DNA of 64,000 bases from an uncultured Pelagibacteraceae bacterium (lineage in GTDB: Bacteria > Pseudomonadota > Alphaproteobacteria > Pelagibacterales > Pelagibacteraceae), in NCBI GenBank assembly GCA_902570545.1, contig CACFYO010000001.1, positions 1-64,000 on the forward strand, given 5' to 3'. The position numbers were made by a program, and so were the translations under genes. This document shows positions 38,609 through 53,355 of the stretch, one piece after another (position 1 is the stretch's first letter; each line of letters starts with the position of its first letter). The notes below the pieces were generated by a model. The model worked only from the letters and a program-made list of their open reading frames with translations, made no database searches and was not told the origin of the DNA.

Positions 38609-40564
38609 ATGCAAATACCAGTTTTATTACCAAATATTTTCAATCACCCTTTTACATATGAATTTGATAAAAAATTAAGTCCAGGAACTTATGTAAAGGT
38701 ACCATTTGGAAAAAAGGATTTAACAGGTGTTGTTTGGAACTTATTTGAAAAGAAAACTCAAAAAAAATTTAAACTTAAAAAAATTAAATCTATTATCGAA
38801 ATAAATCCTTTGAGAATTGAAACAATAAATTTTTTGAATTGGTTCTCAAATTATAATTTGGTACCAATTGGAATGTGTTTAAAACTTCATTTACTTGGTG
38901 GCGATGCAATAACCAAATTTGATGATAAAGAATATCTAATTTTTAATAATAAAAAAACTAGACAGAATTTTAAACTTTCTGAAGATCAAAATAAAGTCTT
39001 TAGAGAAATGTTAAAAAAAAATGGAGAATTTAGAGTACACTTGCTTCAAGGAACAACTGGATCTGGAAAAACAATTGTATATTTCACGCAAATAGAGGAA
39101 ATTTTAAAAAAAGGCCATCAGGCAATAATTTTATTGCCAGAAATAGGACTTACTTCAGAATTTGAGAAAAAATTTGAGGAATTTTTTGGATTTAAAGCAG
39201 CAATATGGCACTCGGGAATAACACCAAAAAGAAAAAAAATTATTTGGAGTGGTGTCGCATCAGGATTAATAAAGGTGGTTATAGGGGCAAGATCGTCTCT
39301 TTTTTTGCCATTTAAAAAAATAGGACTAATAGTAATTGATGAAGAACATGATCAATCATTTAAGCAAGATGAAGGTGTTATTTACAATGCAAGGGATATG
39401 GCAATAGCTAGAGCAAACTTTGAAAATATTCCTATTAACCTTGTGACTGCAGTTCCTTCTTTAGAAACATATGCTAATGTTAAAAAAAACAAGTATTCTA
39501 TCTCAAGATTAATTAAAAGATATAAAGATGCAAATCTCCCTTCATTCGAAATAATTAATTTAAACAATAGCAGATTGAATAAACAATCATGGATTGCCAC
39601 TGAAACTTTAAAAAAGGTTAAAGATCATTTAAAAATAAATGATCAAGTTTTATTTTTTATGAATAGAAGAGGTTTTGCACCTTATGCTCTATGCAAAAAT
39701 TGTGTAAAAGTATATTCCTGTCCAAACTGTTCTATAAATTTAGTATATCATAAAGGTAAAAATATTTTACTTTGTCATTATTGTGGTTACAAAAGTAAAT
39801 TAAATAGAAGTTGTAGTAAAGGAAACACTTGTGATTTTGTTTTTAGTGGCCCAGGTGTTGAAAGAATCGCAGAGGAAGTAAAGATATTATTTCCTGACAA
39901 AAAAATATCTATTTTTTCAAGCGATACCATGAACAAAAAATCATCCAAAGATCAACTTGAAAGTATAGTAAATGGAGAAGTTGATATATTAATTGGGACA
40001 CAATTAATTTCAAAAGGTTTTCATTTTCCAAATTTAAATTGTATTGTTGTTCTAGATATAGATTTAACATCTAATGGACACGATCTTAGAACAGCTGAAA
40101 AAAATCTTCAACTTTACCACCAATTATCTGGAAGAGCAGGAAGGACTGGCAAACCTGCTAAAGTATATTTTCAGACTCTTGGTATTAATCAAAATATCAT
40201 AAATCAAATTACTCACCATGACCCATTTATTTTTTTAGATAATGAATTGAAATTAAGAGAAAAAAATAATCTTCCACCATTTGAAAGATTTATTTCTTTA
40301 ATTCTCACTGCCTCGAAAGAAAATAAATTAGAAGAAGAATCAAAAAATTTAAAACAAGTGCTCCTAAATTCTCTTGAGGATAAAGTTTTAGGACCTGTGA
40401 ATGCACCTATTTATAGAGTTAAAGGAAAATATCGACAAAGGCTTTTAATAAGGTCAAAAAAGGGGTCGAAAATACAAAATAAGTTGGCTGAAATATTAAA
40501 TAAGCACAAATTATCTAGTGAAATAAAACTGACGGTTGATGTTGATCCAATAACCTTTAATTAA
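38609..40564 (+). CDS. priA: Primosomal protein N' (PriA helicase)
   Basis: Replication-restart helicase that reloads DnaB at stalled forks. Length 651 is on the short side of the family (E. coli 732). Walker A GTTGSGKT (about 148-155), Walker B DEEHD (about 245-249), the zinc-binding Cys cluster CKNCVKVYSCPNCS ... CHYCGYKSK ... CSKGNTC (about 363-410) and the helicase motif QLSGRAGRTGKP. The ATG directly follows the stop of the sulfotransferase gene. The lengths of the N-terminal DNA-binding domain segments look reduced. Confidence 0.95.
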   Translation: MQIPVLLPNIFNHPFTYEFDKKLSPGTYVKVPFGKKDLTGVVWNLFEKKTQKKFKLKKIKSIIEINPLRIETINFLNWFSNYNLVPIGMCLKLHLLGGDAITKFDDKEYLIFNNKKTRQNFKLSEDQNKVFREMLKKNGEFRVHLLQGTTGSGKTIVYFTQIEEILKKGHQAIILLPEIGLTSEFEKKFEEFFGFKAAIWHSGITPKRKKIIWSGVASGLIKVVIGARSSLFLPFKKIGLIVIDEEHDQSFKQDEGVIYNARDMAIARANFENIPINLVTAVPSLETYANVKKNKYSISRLIKRYKDANLPSFEIINLNNSRLNKQSWIATETLKKVKDHLKINDQVLFFMNRRGFAPYALCKNCVKVYSCPNCSINLVYHKGKNILLCHYCGYKSKLNRSCSKGNTCDFVFSGPGVERIAEEVKILFPDKKISIFSSDTMNKKSSKDQLESIVNGEVDILIGTQLISKGFHFPNLNCIVVLDIDLTSNGHDLRTAEKNLQLYHQLSGRAGRTGKPAKVYFQTLGINQNIINQITHHDPFIFLDNELKLREKNNLPPFERFISLILTASKENKLEEESKNLKQVLLNSLEDKVLGPVNAPIYRVKGKYRQRLLIRSKKGSKIQNKLAEILNKHKLSSEIKLTVDVDPITFN

Positions 40565-40599
40565 GAGACAAAATAGATATTAAATTATTAATCTGATGC

Positions 40600-40628
40600 T
40601 TGAAGACATCTAACGCATATGCTACTTA
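40600..40628 (+). promoter_or_regulatory. Weak candidate promoter of the F1 ATP synthase genes
   Basis: The 98-bp gap between priA and atpH holds TTGAAG (40600-40605), 17 bp, then TACTTA (40623-40628). The -10 is poor. It is offered only because the gap is long for this genome and a highly expressed operon follows. Confidence 0.2.
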
Positions 40629-40662
40629 ATCCAAAAAAATCTTCTAAAACAAAGAGTCAAAA

Positions 40663-41220
40663 TTGAGCAAAAATAACAGTTTTTCAGTTACTACAGCAGG
40701 TAGATATTCTTTAGCACTATATGAATTAGCTAAAGAAAATAATTTAGTAGATGAAATAGAAGAACAATCAATATCTTTATTAAAATTAATAGATCAGAGC
40801 AAAGATTTTAGTTCATTAATAAAAGATCCAACTAACTCTGTAAATGAACTTCAGGATGTAATTAATAAGATTGTTGATAATTATAAATTAAATTCTTTAT
40901 TATCAAAATTTTTAGGTTTTCTGATATCTAAAAGAAGATTTTTTTATGTAAAAACAATTCTTCAAGATTTTGTAGATACTTGCTCCAAAAAAAGAGGAGA
41001 AGTAAAAGCTGAATTAATTTCTTCTAAAGAATTATCAGGAGAACAAGTAAGTAAAATAAAAGACGAATTATCACAAAATTTTAATGCGAAAATAAAATTA
41101 GACTATAAATATGATAAAAGTTTAATTGGAGGTTTAGTAATTCAAGTTGGTAGTATTATGGTAGATACCTCTATTAAAAATAAATTACAACAAATCGAAA
41201 ATACAATGATAGAGGCTTAA
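40663..41220 (+). CDS. atpH: ATP synthase F1 delta subunit
   Basis: Stalk subunit that links F1 to the b subunits, 185 residues. N-terminal helical domain TTAGRYSLALYELAKENN and the conserved C-terminal DKSLIGGLVIQVGSIMVDTSIKNKL are visible. The start is a TTG at 40663 (reading MSKNNSFSVTT); no in-frame ATG exists before the conserved segment, so a non-ATG start seems real. The atpA ATG follows the stop immediately. Confidence 0.93.
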   Translation: MSKNNSFSVTTAGRYSLALYELAKENNLVDEIEEQSISLLKLIDQSKDFSSLIKDPTNSVNELQDVINKIVDNYKLNSLLSKFLGFLISKRRFFYVKTILQDFVDTCSKKRGEVKAELISSKELSGEQVSKIKDELSQNFNAKIKLDYKYDKSLIGGLVIQVGSIMVDTSIKNKLQQIENTMIEA

Positions 41221-42756
41221 ATGGAAATAAATCCTTCAGAAGTTACGAAAATATTAAAAGAACAAATTAAAAAATTTGGAGATAAAGCTGAGGTTACTGA
41301 GGTTGGTCAAGTTTTATCAGTTGGAGATGGTATAGCAAGAATTTATGGATTAGATAATGTTCAAGCTGGAGAAATGGTAGAATTTTCTGATGGCTCAAAA
41401 GGAATGGCATTGAACCTAGAAAGTGAAAATGTAGGTGTTGTAATTTTTGGTGATGATAAAGCGGTTAAGGAAGGTGATACTGTAAAAAGAACTGGTGCGA
41501 TTGTTGATACACCAGTTGGAAAAGAATTACTTGGTAGAGTAGTTGATGGTTTAGGAAACCCAATTGATGGAAAAGGTGCATTAGATAAAAACTTAAAAAG
41601 AAGTAGGGTTGAAGTCAAAGCTCCAGGTATAATTCCACGTAAATCTGTTAGTGAACCAATGCAGACTGGTCTCAAATCAATTGATAGTCTGGTTCCAATT
41701 GGAAGAGGACAAAGAGAATTAATTATTGGAGATAGACAAACTGGCAAAACAGCAGTGGCTATTGACGCTATTATAAACCAGAAAAAAATTAATGAGTCAG
41801 GTGATGAGAAGAAAAAATTATATTGTATTTATGTAGCAGTAGGTCAAAAAAGATCTACAGTTAGACAGATTGAAAAAACATTAGAAGAAGCTGGTGCAAT
41901 GGAATACACAACAATAGTTGCAGCAACAGCATCAGATGCAGCACCACTTCAGTTTTTAGCTCCATACACTGGATGTACTATGGGTGAATATTTTAGAGAT
42001 AATGGAATGCATGCTTTAATAATATATGATGATTTATCAAAACAAGCGGTCGCTTATAGACAAATGTCTCTATTGTTAAGAAGACCCCCTGGGCGAGAGG
42101 CGTATCCTGGCGATGTATTTTATTTACATAGTAGATTACTTGAAAGAGCAGCAAAATTAGGTGATGAACATGGAGGTGGTTCTTTGACAGCTCTTCCAAT
42201 CATTGAGACTCAAGGAGGTGACGTTTCTGCATTTATACCAACAAATGTTATCTCAATTACTGATGGACAAATTTTCCTTGAAACTGAACTTTTTAACCAA
42301 GGTATAAGACCAGCAATTAACGTTGGTTTATCTGTATCAAGAGTAGGATCCTCTGCCCAGACAAAGGCCATGAAAAAAGTTTCAGGGTCGATGAAATTAG
42401 AATTGGCTCAATATCGAGAAATGGCTGCATTTGCACAGTTTGGTTCAGATCTTGATGCATCTACTCAAAAATTACTCAACCGAGGTTCAAAATTAACTGA
42501 ACTATTAAAGCAAAACCAATATTCTCCCATGACAGTTGCAGAACAAGTCATTTCTGTATTTTGTGGAGTTAGAGGACATCTTGATGATATTGAACAAAAG
42601 GATATTTCAAGTTTTGAGAATAAAATTATTGAAAAATGTAAAGCTGAAAAGCCAGATATCATTGAGTCTATCACAGCTTCAGGGAAACTTGAAGATGATA
42701 AAGAGAAAGAATTGAATGAGATTATTTTACAACTTAAGAAAGATTTTAATTCATAA
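41221..42756 (+). CDS. atpA: ATP synthase F1 alpha subunit
   Basis: Non-catalytic nucleotide-binding subunit of F1, 511 residues. P-loop GDRQTGKTA (about 170-178), [50 protein letters not shown] region and the alpha-specific [17 protein letters not shown]. It stands second in the atpHAGDC order typical of alphaproteobacteria, where F0 genes are elsewhere. Confidence 0.98.
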   Translation: MEINPSEVTKILKEQIKKFGDKAEVTEVGQVLSVGDGIARIYGLDNVQAGEMVEFSDGSKGMALNLESENVGVVIFGDDKAVKEGDTVKRTGAIVDTPVGKELLGRVVDGLGNPIDGKGALDKNLKRSRVEVKAPGIIPRKSVSEPMQTGLKSIDSLVPIGRGQRELIIGDRQTGKTAVAIDAIINQKKINESGDEKKKLYCIYVAVGQKRSTVRQIEKTLEEAGAMEYTTIVAATASDAAPLQFLAPYTGCTMGEYFRDNGMHALIIYDDLSKQAVAYRQMSLLLRRPPGREAYPGDVFYLHSRLLERAAKLGDEHGGGSLTALPIIETQGGDVSAFIPTNVISITDGQIFLETELFNQGIRPAINVGLSVSRVGSSAQTKAMKKVSGSMKLELAQYREMAAFAQFGSDLDASTQKLLNRGSKLTELLKQNQYSPMTVAEQVISVFCGVRGHLDDIEQKDISSFENKIIEKCKAEKPDIIESITASGKLEDDKEKELNEIILQLKKDFNS

Positions 42757-42762
42757 AAAATA

Positions 42763-45058
<2,296 letters not shown>

Positions 45059-45059
<1 letters not shown>

Positions 45060-45451
45060 TGAGCGAAGAATATTCTGTTGAAATAGTAAACCCTGAAAAA
45101 TCATTTTTATCAAAAAATGATGTCACCGAGGTAGTTGTTCCTGCATTTGAAGGTGAGATAGGGATTTTAAAAGACCATATTTCTATTATTTCGTTTTTAA
45201 AACCAGGAATAATTAAAATATTTTCAAAGTCTGGCGAGGAAAGTTTTTATGTGAATGATGGAATAATTGAATTTAAAGATAATAATCTTTCTATACTTAC
45301 AAGTCTTATTTTAAATTTAAAAGACATTGATAAAGAAAAAATTTCAGAAATTCAGAAATCTGCTGAGGAAGAACTTAATAAGCCTGATATAAATGATCAG
45401 GAAAAATATTTGCTTGATCAAAAACTTGAAGTATTAAAATCAATTAACTAA
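45059..45451 (+). CDS. atpC: ATP synthase F1 epsilon subunit
   Basis: Rotor and regulatory subunit, 130 residues. Beta-sandwich N-domain (VEIVNPEKSFLSKNDVTEVV, GEIGILKDHI) and a helical C-terminal part. It overlaps atpD by one base and the convergent rppH by 12 bp at the 3' ends; it is the last gene of the long plus-strand run. Confidence 0.95.
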
Positions 45452-45919
45452 AATTTTTTTTACTTCTTCTTGAATTTTTTCGTATACATGTAGTTTAAAT
45501 TTTACCACAAGTTCAGTAATTTTATCTGGATCTACCCATTTCCATTCAAGAAATTCTGGATGTTTTGTATTAATATTAATTTCTTTTTCATCACCTTTAA
45601 ATCTCATTATATACCATTGTTGTTTTTGACCTTTAAATTTACCTTTCCAAATAATTCCTAATAATTCATTTGGTAAATGGTAGGTAAGTAAGCCATCAAT
45701 TTTTTTAATTAAACTTACTGATTTAATACTAGTTTCTTCTTTTAATTCTCTAATTGCAGCCTCATAAAAGTCTTCACCCTTATCAACTCCACCTTGTGGC
45801 ATTTGCCAAAAGTTTTTTTTATTATCTATTCTTTTTGCCACAAAAATTTTGTTTTCTTTATTTAAAACAACTATCCCAACACCACTTCTAAGTGGTAAAT
45901 TTTTATATTTCTCTTTCAT
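45440..45919 (-). CDS. rppH: RNA pyrophosphohydrolase (Nudix)
   Basis: Removes pyrophosphate from mRNA 5' ends and so starts RNase E-dependent decay. 159 residues, LRSGVGIVVLNKENKIFVAKR at the N-terminus, FWQMPQGGVDKGED leading into the Nudix box (G-G-V-D-K-G-E then EAAIRELKEETSI, residues 43-65), and WKGKFKGQKQQWYIMRFKGD, all typical of RppH/YgdP. It is the last gene of the rplU-to-rppH minus-strand run, one base after ctpA. Confidence 0.93.
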   Translation of the reverse strand: MKEKYKNLPLRSGVGIVVLNKENKIFVAKRIDNKKNFWQMPQGGVDKGEDFYEAAIRELKEETSIKSVSLIKKIDGLLTYHLPNELLGIIWKGKFKGQKQQWYIMRFKGDEKEININTKHPEFLEWKWVDPDKITELVVKFKLHVYEKIQEEVKKILVN

Positions 45920-45920
45920 T

Positions 45921-47063
45921 TTAGCCGTTTAAAAGCTCTAGAGCGAATTGAAGTTGATTATCTGTATCAGTATTAAACCTAAAGTCATCAGATCCTTCAA
46001 CTACCTCAATATCAGGGGAAACACCTATTTCTGATATAGATTTTCCAGATGGAAGATAATATTTAGATACAGTCAATCTTATTGCACCTTTATTTTTGAG
46101 AGGAATGATTGATTGTACAGAGCCTTTACCGTAGCTATTTTCTCCAATTATTATTGCTCTTTTGTGATCCTTTAGCGCCCCAGCAACAATTTCAGATGCA
46201 GATGCTGAACCATAATTTATTAAGACAACAATTGTATTACCATCTATTATATCACCTTTTCTTGCAAAGAATTTCCTACTTTCGTATTTTCTTTTACTTT
46301 TAGTTGAAACAATTTCTCCACTATCTATAAAAAAATCTGTAATTTTAATTGCCTGAGAAAGTAGTCCACCAGGATTATTTCTCAAATCTAAAATATAATT
46401 TTTAACATTTTCATTATTTTTAAACTCTTTAATTTTATCTCTAATTTGACCACTACTGTTTTCATTAAAAGAGGTAAGTCTTAAATAACCAGTCTGATTA
46501 TCTAATATCTCAGATTTTACTGATGAAACTTTAATTTTTTCTCTAGTAATATTAAAAACTAATGCCTTTCGCTCACCCCTTCTTCTAACTGTTATTTCAA
46601 TATCTGATCCAACAGGACCCCTCATGATATCAACTGCTTCACTTAAAGATTTACCTTGAACCTGAATATCATTAATTCTTACAATATAATCACCAGCTTT
46701 AACTCCTGCTTCAGCTGCAGGTGAGTCGTCCATAGGAGTTATTACTTTTATAACTCCAGCTTCCATACTCACTTCAATTCCAAGTCCTCCGAATTCACCA
46801 CTCGTTTCCGTTTGCATACTTTGATAAGATTCTGGTGACATATAAGCAGAATAAGGATCTAAAGATTGAAGTACACCATTGATTGCAGCATCCATTGCAT
46901 CACTTTGGTTCACCTCATCAACAAATTCTTTATTAATTTTGTCTAAGACTTCTGAAAAAACATCTATTTTTTTATAGATATCATTCTCTTCTGATGCGCT
47001 AACAATATTATTAACGAAAAAAAAAATAAATAATAATGAAAAATATATTTTAAGTTTTTTCAT
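45921..47063 (-). CDS. ctpA: Carboxyl-terminal processing protease (S41, CtpA)
   Basis: Periplasmic serine protease that trims or degrades envelope proteins from the C-terminus. Signal peptide about residues 1-23 (KIYFSLLFIFFFVNNIVSA), PDZ domain about 90-165 (FGGLGIEV, GDYIVRINDIQV), and protease domain with the Ser288/Lys313 dyad in YGSASASEIVAGAL and ENSYGKGSVQ (positions by spacing from known CtpA). 380 residues. It overlaps the rsfS stop by one base. Confidence 0.95.
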   Translation of the reverse strand: MKKLKIYFSLLFIFFFVNNIVSASEENDIYKKIDVFSEVLDKINKEFVDEVNQSDAMDAAINGVLQSLDPYSAYMSPESYQSMQTETSGEFGGLGIEVSMEAGVIKVITPMDDSPAAEAGVKAGDYIVRINDIQVQGKSLSEAVDIMRGPVGSDIEITVRRRGERKALVFNITREKIKVSSVKSEILDNQTGYLRLTSFNENSSGQIRDKIKEFKNNENVKNYILDLRNNPGGLLSQAIKITDFFIDSGEIVSTKSKRKYESRKFFARKGDIIDGNTIVVLINYGSASASEIVAGALKDHKRAIIIGENSYGKGSVQSIIPLKNKGAIRLTVSKYYLPSGKSISEIGVSPDIEVVEGSDDFRFNTDTDNQLQFALELLNG

Positions 47064-47413
47064 TATATGATTACTTTTTCTTTAGGAATTAATTCAGACC
47101 ATATTTTTTCTAATTCATAAAATTTTCTTTTTTCAGGATTGAAAATATGAATAATAAGATCTATCCCATCTACAAGTTTCCAATCACTACTTTCTCTTCC
47201 TTCAATTTTACAATTACTTACACCATTTTTTTTCAAGTATTCATATACTTGCTCTGATAAAGCTTGGATATGTCTTGAAGACGTTCCGCTAGCTATTATC
47301 ATTTGATCAGCTATTGATGATTTTCCATCTAAATCTATTGAAACAATATCTAGGGCTTTATTTGCATCTAAGAGATTTACCACATCTTTGTGAAGAGAAG
47401 AGATTTTGTCCAT
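47063..47413 (-). CDS. rsfS: Ribosomal silencing factor RsfS
   Basis: Iojap-family protein, 116 residues, that binds L14 and blocks subunit joining when nutrients run short. Signatures are DKSSIADQMIIASGTSSRHIQAL-like text (here GKSSIADQMIIASGTSSRHI), GRESSDWKLVDGIDLIIHIF and FYELEKIWS. The nadD-rsfS order is the common bacterial one. Confidence 0.94.
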   Translation of the reverse strand: MDKISSLHKDVVNLLDANKALDIVSIDLDGKSSIADQMIIASGTSSRHIQALSEQVYEYLKKNGVSNCKIEGRESSDWKLVDGIDLIIHIFNPEKRKFYELEKIWSELIPKEKVII

Positions 47414-47430
47414 TAATTAATAAAAGAGTA

Positions 47431-47976
47431 TCAAATTTTTCTTAATTTAGAAGATGAAATATTGACCTTATTAAATTTTATAAATTTTAAGCTTTTCTTA
47501 TTATATTTTTTAAAGCTTCTAGAACTTAATGATTTAGCCTTATATCTGTCTCTATCAAATACTAGAATGTTACAAATAGATGAAATTAAATCAGAATTCT
47601 TCCATTTGTGAAAATTAATCAAACTATCTGCTCCCATTATAAAATAAATATCAGTCTTTTTATTATTTTTTTTTATATACTTTATCAGGTCAATTGTTCT
47701 ATTTGATTTAATTTTATCCTCAAAATATTTAACTTTTATAAATAGATTTTTTTGAGCAATTTTTTTTGCTAAATTAATTCTTTTATTTAAACTTAAACTA
47801 CTTTTTCCTTTAAATGGATTTTTTTTGGTTACCGCCCAAATAATTTTATCAATATCAAATCTTTTTTTTGCCTCTTTAGAGATACTTAAATGTCCTTTAT
47901 GTGCTGGATCAAAAGTCCCACCAAGAATACCAATTTTTTTTTTATTTCCTCGTTTGTCCAGATCCATATATTTCAT
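47431..47976 (-). CDS. nadD: Nicotinate-nucleotide adenylyltransferase
   Basis: Makes nicotinic acid adenine dinucleotide in NAD synthesis. Nucleotidyltransferase motif GILGGTFDPAHKGHLSIS (about 17-34) and the C-terminal ISSSKLRK (ISSTxIR type); FIMGADSLINFHKWKN in the middle. 181 residues. The start at 47976 overlaps proA by 35 bp; a second ATG at 47967 is equally possible. There is no Met between these and the catalytic motif. Confidence 0.93.
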   Translation of the reverse strand: MKYMDLDKRGNKKKIGILGGTFDPAHKGHLSISKEAKKRFDIDKIIWAVTKKNPFKGKSSLSLNKRINLAKKIAQKNLFIKVKYFEDKIKSNRTIDLIKYIKKNNKKTDIYFIMGADSLINFHKWKNSDLISSICNILVFDRDRYKAKSLSSRSFKKYNKKSLKFIKFNKVNISSSKLRKI

Positions 47977-49185
47977 ATTTGTAACTAACTAGCTGGTTTA
48001 GTCCAACAGGACCTCTTGGTGGAAGTTTATTTGTTGAAATTCCAACCTCACCTCCAAAACCAAATTCTCCTCCATCAGCATACTGTGTTGAAGAATTGTG
48101 AATAGCGATTGAACTTTTAACATTTTTCATGAAAAATTTTGCAGAAATTTTATTATTTGTAATTATGGCATCAGTATGCATTGTTCCGTATTTATTAATA
48201 TGATTTACTGCATCATTAATATTGTTTACTAATTTTACAGATATTTTTGCAGATAAATGTTCTTTCGACCATGTTTTATTATTTGCTAATTTTGAATTCC
48301 CGTTAAACAATTTAGAAATTTTTCTATCAGCATAAATATAACAACCTCTTTCAGTGAGTTCATATAATATCTCATTTACATTTTTAGATTTATTTTTATG
48401 TATTAAGAGTGTCTCAGTAGCTCCACAAATGCTAGTATTGCGCAACTTAGCATTGATTAATATTTTCTTTGCCATCTTTAGATTAGCATCTTTATCAATA
48501 TATGTATGACACATGCCTTCAAGGTGACCAATTACAGGAACAGAGGATAAATCTTGAACTTTTTTTACAAGACTTTTTCCACCCCTTGGAATAATAACAT
48601 CTATATATTTTGACATTTTTGACAGCATGTAGTCGACCAGTTTTCTATTTTTATTCTCTATAAACTGAACAAAATTCTTATTAATTTTATTTTTTTCTAA
48701 AGATTTTCTAAAAAGATTAGCTAAAATTTTATTACTAAAGTAAGCCTCAGATCCTCCTCTTAATATTACACAGTTTCCAGATTTAAAACAAAGTGTGGAT
48801 ACATCTGAAGTAACATTTGGTCTACTTTCATAAATTACACCAATAATACCAATTGGAATTGATACCTTCTTTAGTTTTAAGCCGTTTGGTCTTTTCCAGG
48901 TTTCTATATCAACATCTACTGGATCCTTAAATTTTGAAATAGTTTTTATTGACTTAATAATTGCTCTTATTTTATCATTATTAAGAGCAAGTCTTTTAAT
49001 TAAATTATCTTTAAGTTTTTTAGATTTGGCAATTTTTATATCTTTTGCGTTTTCGACCAAAATTTTATTTTGGTTTTTTAAAATGAGTTGAATGTAATAA
49101 TTTAATACTTTATTTTTTCTTTTATTACTTATTTTGTTTTGAAAAGCAATTTTTGCATTTGAACCAATTTTTTCTAAAGTTTTAC

Positions 49186-49189
<4 letters not shown>
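47942..49189 (-). CDS. proA: Gamma-glutamyl phosphate reductase
   Basis: Second step of proline synthesis, reducing glutamyl phosphate to glutamate semialdehyde. Catalytic Cys255 in RNTSICGATETLL, plus IYESRPNVTSDVSTLCFKSG, ILRGGSEAY and the C-terminal EFGFGGEVGISTNKLPPRGP with GLNQLVSYKYEIYG. 415 residues. It overlaps proB by 4 bp, and nadD is nested over its 3' end by 35 bp. Confidence 0.97.
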
Positions 49190-51280
<2,091 letters not shown>

Positions 51281-51295
51281 TTAATTAGCTGTTTA

Positions 51296-51550
51296 CTAAT
51301 TAGGCTTTACTGATACGTAAGTTCTGTCTGATTTACTTTTTTTAAAAACAACTTTTCCTTTAACAACAGAAAAAATTGAGTGGTCTTTACCCATTCCAAC
51401 ATTTTCCCCAGGGAAAATTTTAGTGCCTCTTTGTCTTACAATAATATTTCCAGGTATCACTAATTCACCACCATATTTTTTTACTCCTAGTCTTCGGCCT
51501 GCACTATCTCTTCCGTTTCTAGATGATCCACCTGCTTTTTTTGTTGCCAT
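51296..51550 (-). CDS. rpmA: Ribosomal protein L27
   Basis: Large-subunit protein bL27 whose N-terminus reaches the peptidyl-transferase centre. [20 protein letters not shown] and [20 protein letters not shown] are diagnostic; 84 residues is normal. Second gene of the rplU-rpmA-obgE set, 11 bp after rplU. Confidence 0.97.
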   Translation of the reverse strand: MATKKAGGSSRNGRDSAGRRLGVKKYGGELVIPGNIIVRQRGTKIFPGENVGMGKDHSIFSVVKGKVVFKKSKSDRTYVSVKPN

Positions 51551-51561
51551 AAATTACCTAT

Positions 51562-51972
51562 TTATTTTGAAGCTTCAGTTTTTTCTTCCTTAGCTTCTTT
51601 AACTACAACTTCGTTTTTTTTCATTTTTTCAGCCTCTGATAAAACTTTACCATCTTTTGAAAAAATTTTGTTAATTCTTATTAGTGAATATTGTTGTCTG
51701 TGTCCGTTTTTACGTCTTGAATTTTTTCTTCTTCTTTTTTTAAAAATTAGAACAGTTCTTTCTTTGCTATTTTTTAATAATTCAGCTTCAACTTTAGCAC
51801 CATCTAAAGTTGGCGCACCTAATTCAATGCTCTTATCATCTCCATAGGCTAAAATTTCATTAAATTCTACTTTAGTTTTCGGATTTGAATCAGCTAATTT
51901 TTCAATTTTAATAATTTCACCAGCAGAGACTTTGTACTGTTTTCCACCTGTTTGTATAACTGCGTATGACAT
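51562..51972 (-). CDS. rplU: Ribosomal protein L21 with a short charged C-terminal tail
   Basis: Large-subunit protein bL21. Core residues 1 to about 103 (MSYAVIQTGGKQYKVSAGE, IFKKRRRKNSRRKNGHRQQY, LIRINKI); about 30 further residues form a Lys/Glu-rich tail ending VVVKEAKEEKTEASK, against a usual total of ~103. First gene of the operon running to rppH, behind a good promoter. Confidence 0.95.
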   Translation of the reverse strand: MSYAVIQTGGKQYKVSAGEIIKIEKLADSNPKTKVEFNEILAYGDDKSIELGAPTLDGAKVEAELLKNSKERTVLIFKKRRRKNSRRKNGHRQQYSLIRINKIFSKDGKVLSEAEKMKKNEVVVKEAKEEKTEASK

Positions 51973-51999
51973 TAATAATCCTAGTTTTTAATTATCAGC

Positions 52000-52027
52000 A
52001 ATATAGTCAGGGGCTTATTTTAGTCAA
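52000..52027 (-). promoter_or_regulatory. Promoter of the rplU-rpmA-obgE operon
   Basis: On the minus strand: TTGACT (52027-52022), 16 bp, TATATT (52005-52000). Predicted start is near 51993, leaving a leader of about 20 nt before rplU. This is the only clear promoter for the nine-gene run down to rppH. Confidence 0.6.
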
Positions 52028-52037
52028 GCTGAATAAG

Positions 52038-52757
52038 CTAGAAATTATCCTTTAAATCTCTCAATTTTGAAAAATTTTTAACATTTTTTGATCTTAAAAA
52101 AATATTGGTTTGTAGCTCTTCTTCAAGTGTCGATGGAATAGTTGGCTGACCTTTGGCCAGTCGATTTTTTATAAACTCAATTTTCGAAATTAAAGCTTTA
52201 TTTTCTGGATCGTGTTTTAGGCAAAAATCTGAATTTTTTAATGTATATTCATGTCCACAATAAATTTCTGTCTTAATTGGCAAATTCTTTAACAACTGCA
52301 AAGAATTAAACATCTGTTCATGAGTGCCCTCAAACACTCTTCCGCAACCTAATGAAAATAACGTATCTCCAGAAAATAATGCATTTTCATTAAAAAAATA
52401 GAAACATATATGGCCTAAAGTATGACCTGGAATATGAAAAACTTTTGCTTCGAATATCCCATCTTTCCAAGTTTCATCATTTTTTAAAAATATATCTATT
52501 TCAGGTATTCTATGTTTATCCTCATTAAAACCTATAACCTTAGCATTATATAATTTCTTGAGCTCCTTATTGCCTCCAACGTGATCATAATGATGGTGAG
52601 TATTCATTATGAATCTTAATTTTAGATTAAGACTTTCAATTTTATTTATAATAGGCTCTGCTTCACTAGGATCAATTACAATAGTAGACTTTGTTAACTC
52701 ATCAATTAACAAATATGAAAAATTATCTTCTAAACATTTTACAATTTCTATTTTCAT
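52038..52757 (-). CDS. gloB: Hydroxyacylglutathione hydrolase (glyoxalase II)
   Basis: Metallo-beta-lactamase-fold enzyme that hydrolyses S-lactoylglutathione in methylglyoxal detoxification. Metal motif THHHYDH (53-59), HIPGHTLGHICFY, FSGDTLFSLGCGRVFEGT, YCGHEYTLKN; 239 residues. It starts one base after metW on the same strand, so it may be read from the metX promoter. The typical glyoxalase II C-terminal domain is short. Confidence 0.94.
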   Translation of the reverse strand: MKIEIVKCLEDNFSYLLIDELTKSTIVIDPSEAEPIINKIESLNLKLRFIMNTHHHYDHVGGNKELKKLYNAKVIGFNEDKHRIPEIDIFLKNDETWKDGIFEAKVFHIPGHTLGHICFYFFNENALFSGDTLFSLGCGRVFEGTHEQMFNSLQLLKNLPIKTEIYCGHEYTLKNSDFCLKHDPENKALISKIEFIKNRLAKGQPTIPSTLEEELQTNIFLRSKNVKNFSKLRDLKDNF

Positions 52758-52758
52758 T

Positions 52759-53355
52759 TTACTTTTCTAATAAAAAAATTCCTAATTCAGATATTAGGTT
52801 TTTATATTTTAGATTTGAATTTGTAATATTTGAAATTTTCTCTCCATTTAAAGAAATTGATTTATAAATATTAACTCTTTTGTTTTTACAAAAATTATAA
52901 AAGTCTTGAATTGTACACATATGTAGGTTGGGAGTATTATACCATTGATAAGGTAAATTCTTTGTAACTGGCATTTCTCCTTTTAATAGCAAATCTAATC
53001 TAACTTTCCAATGTCCAAAATTTGGAATTGTAACAATTACCTTTTTTCCAACTCTTAATAAATTTTCAATAACAATTTCTGGGCTCATAAATGCTTGAAG
53101 AGTTTGACTTAATATTACGTAATCAAATGATAAATCTGGAAATTGCTTTAAATCATTCTCTGCATCACCTTCAATAACAGCTAAACCTTTAGATAAGCAT
53201 TTTTTTACTTTTTCTTTAGAAATTTCAAGTCCTCTAACATCTACCACTTTATTTTTTAATAGATATTCCATTAAAATTCCATCACCACATCCAACGTCCA
53301 AGACTCTTGATTTTTTCTCAATAAACTTAGAAATAACTTTAAATTCTTTTTTCAT
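52759..53355 (-). CDS. metW: Methionine biosynthesis protein MetW
   Basis: SAM-methyltransferase-fold protein that works with MetX in many proteobacteria. [16 protein letters not shown] (18-33), [20 protein letters not shown] and [22 protein letters not shown] are diagnostic of MetW. 198 residues. It overlaps metX by 17 bp, a usual arrangement for the pair. Confidence 0.95.
   Translation of the reverse strand: MKKEFKVISKFIEKKSRVLDVGCGDGILMEYLLKNKVVDVRGLEISKEKVKKCLSKGLAVIEGDAENDLKQFPDLSFDYVILSQTLQAFMSPEIVIENLLRVGKKVIVTIPNFGHWKVRLDLLLKGEMPVTKNLPYQWYNTPNLHMCTIQDFYNFCKNKRVNIYKSISLNGEKISNITNSNLKYKNLISELGIFLLEK

Noticed and set aside
41361..41747. 128-codon minus-strand open frame opposite atpA
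   Set aside because: Antisense to strongly conserved atpA sequence with no motif or ribosome-binding site of its own.
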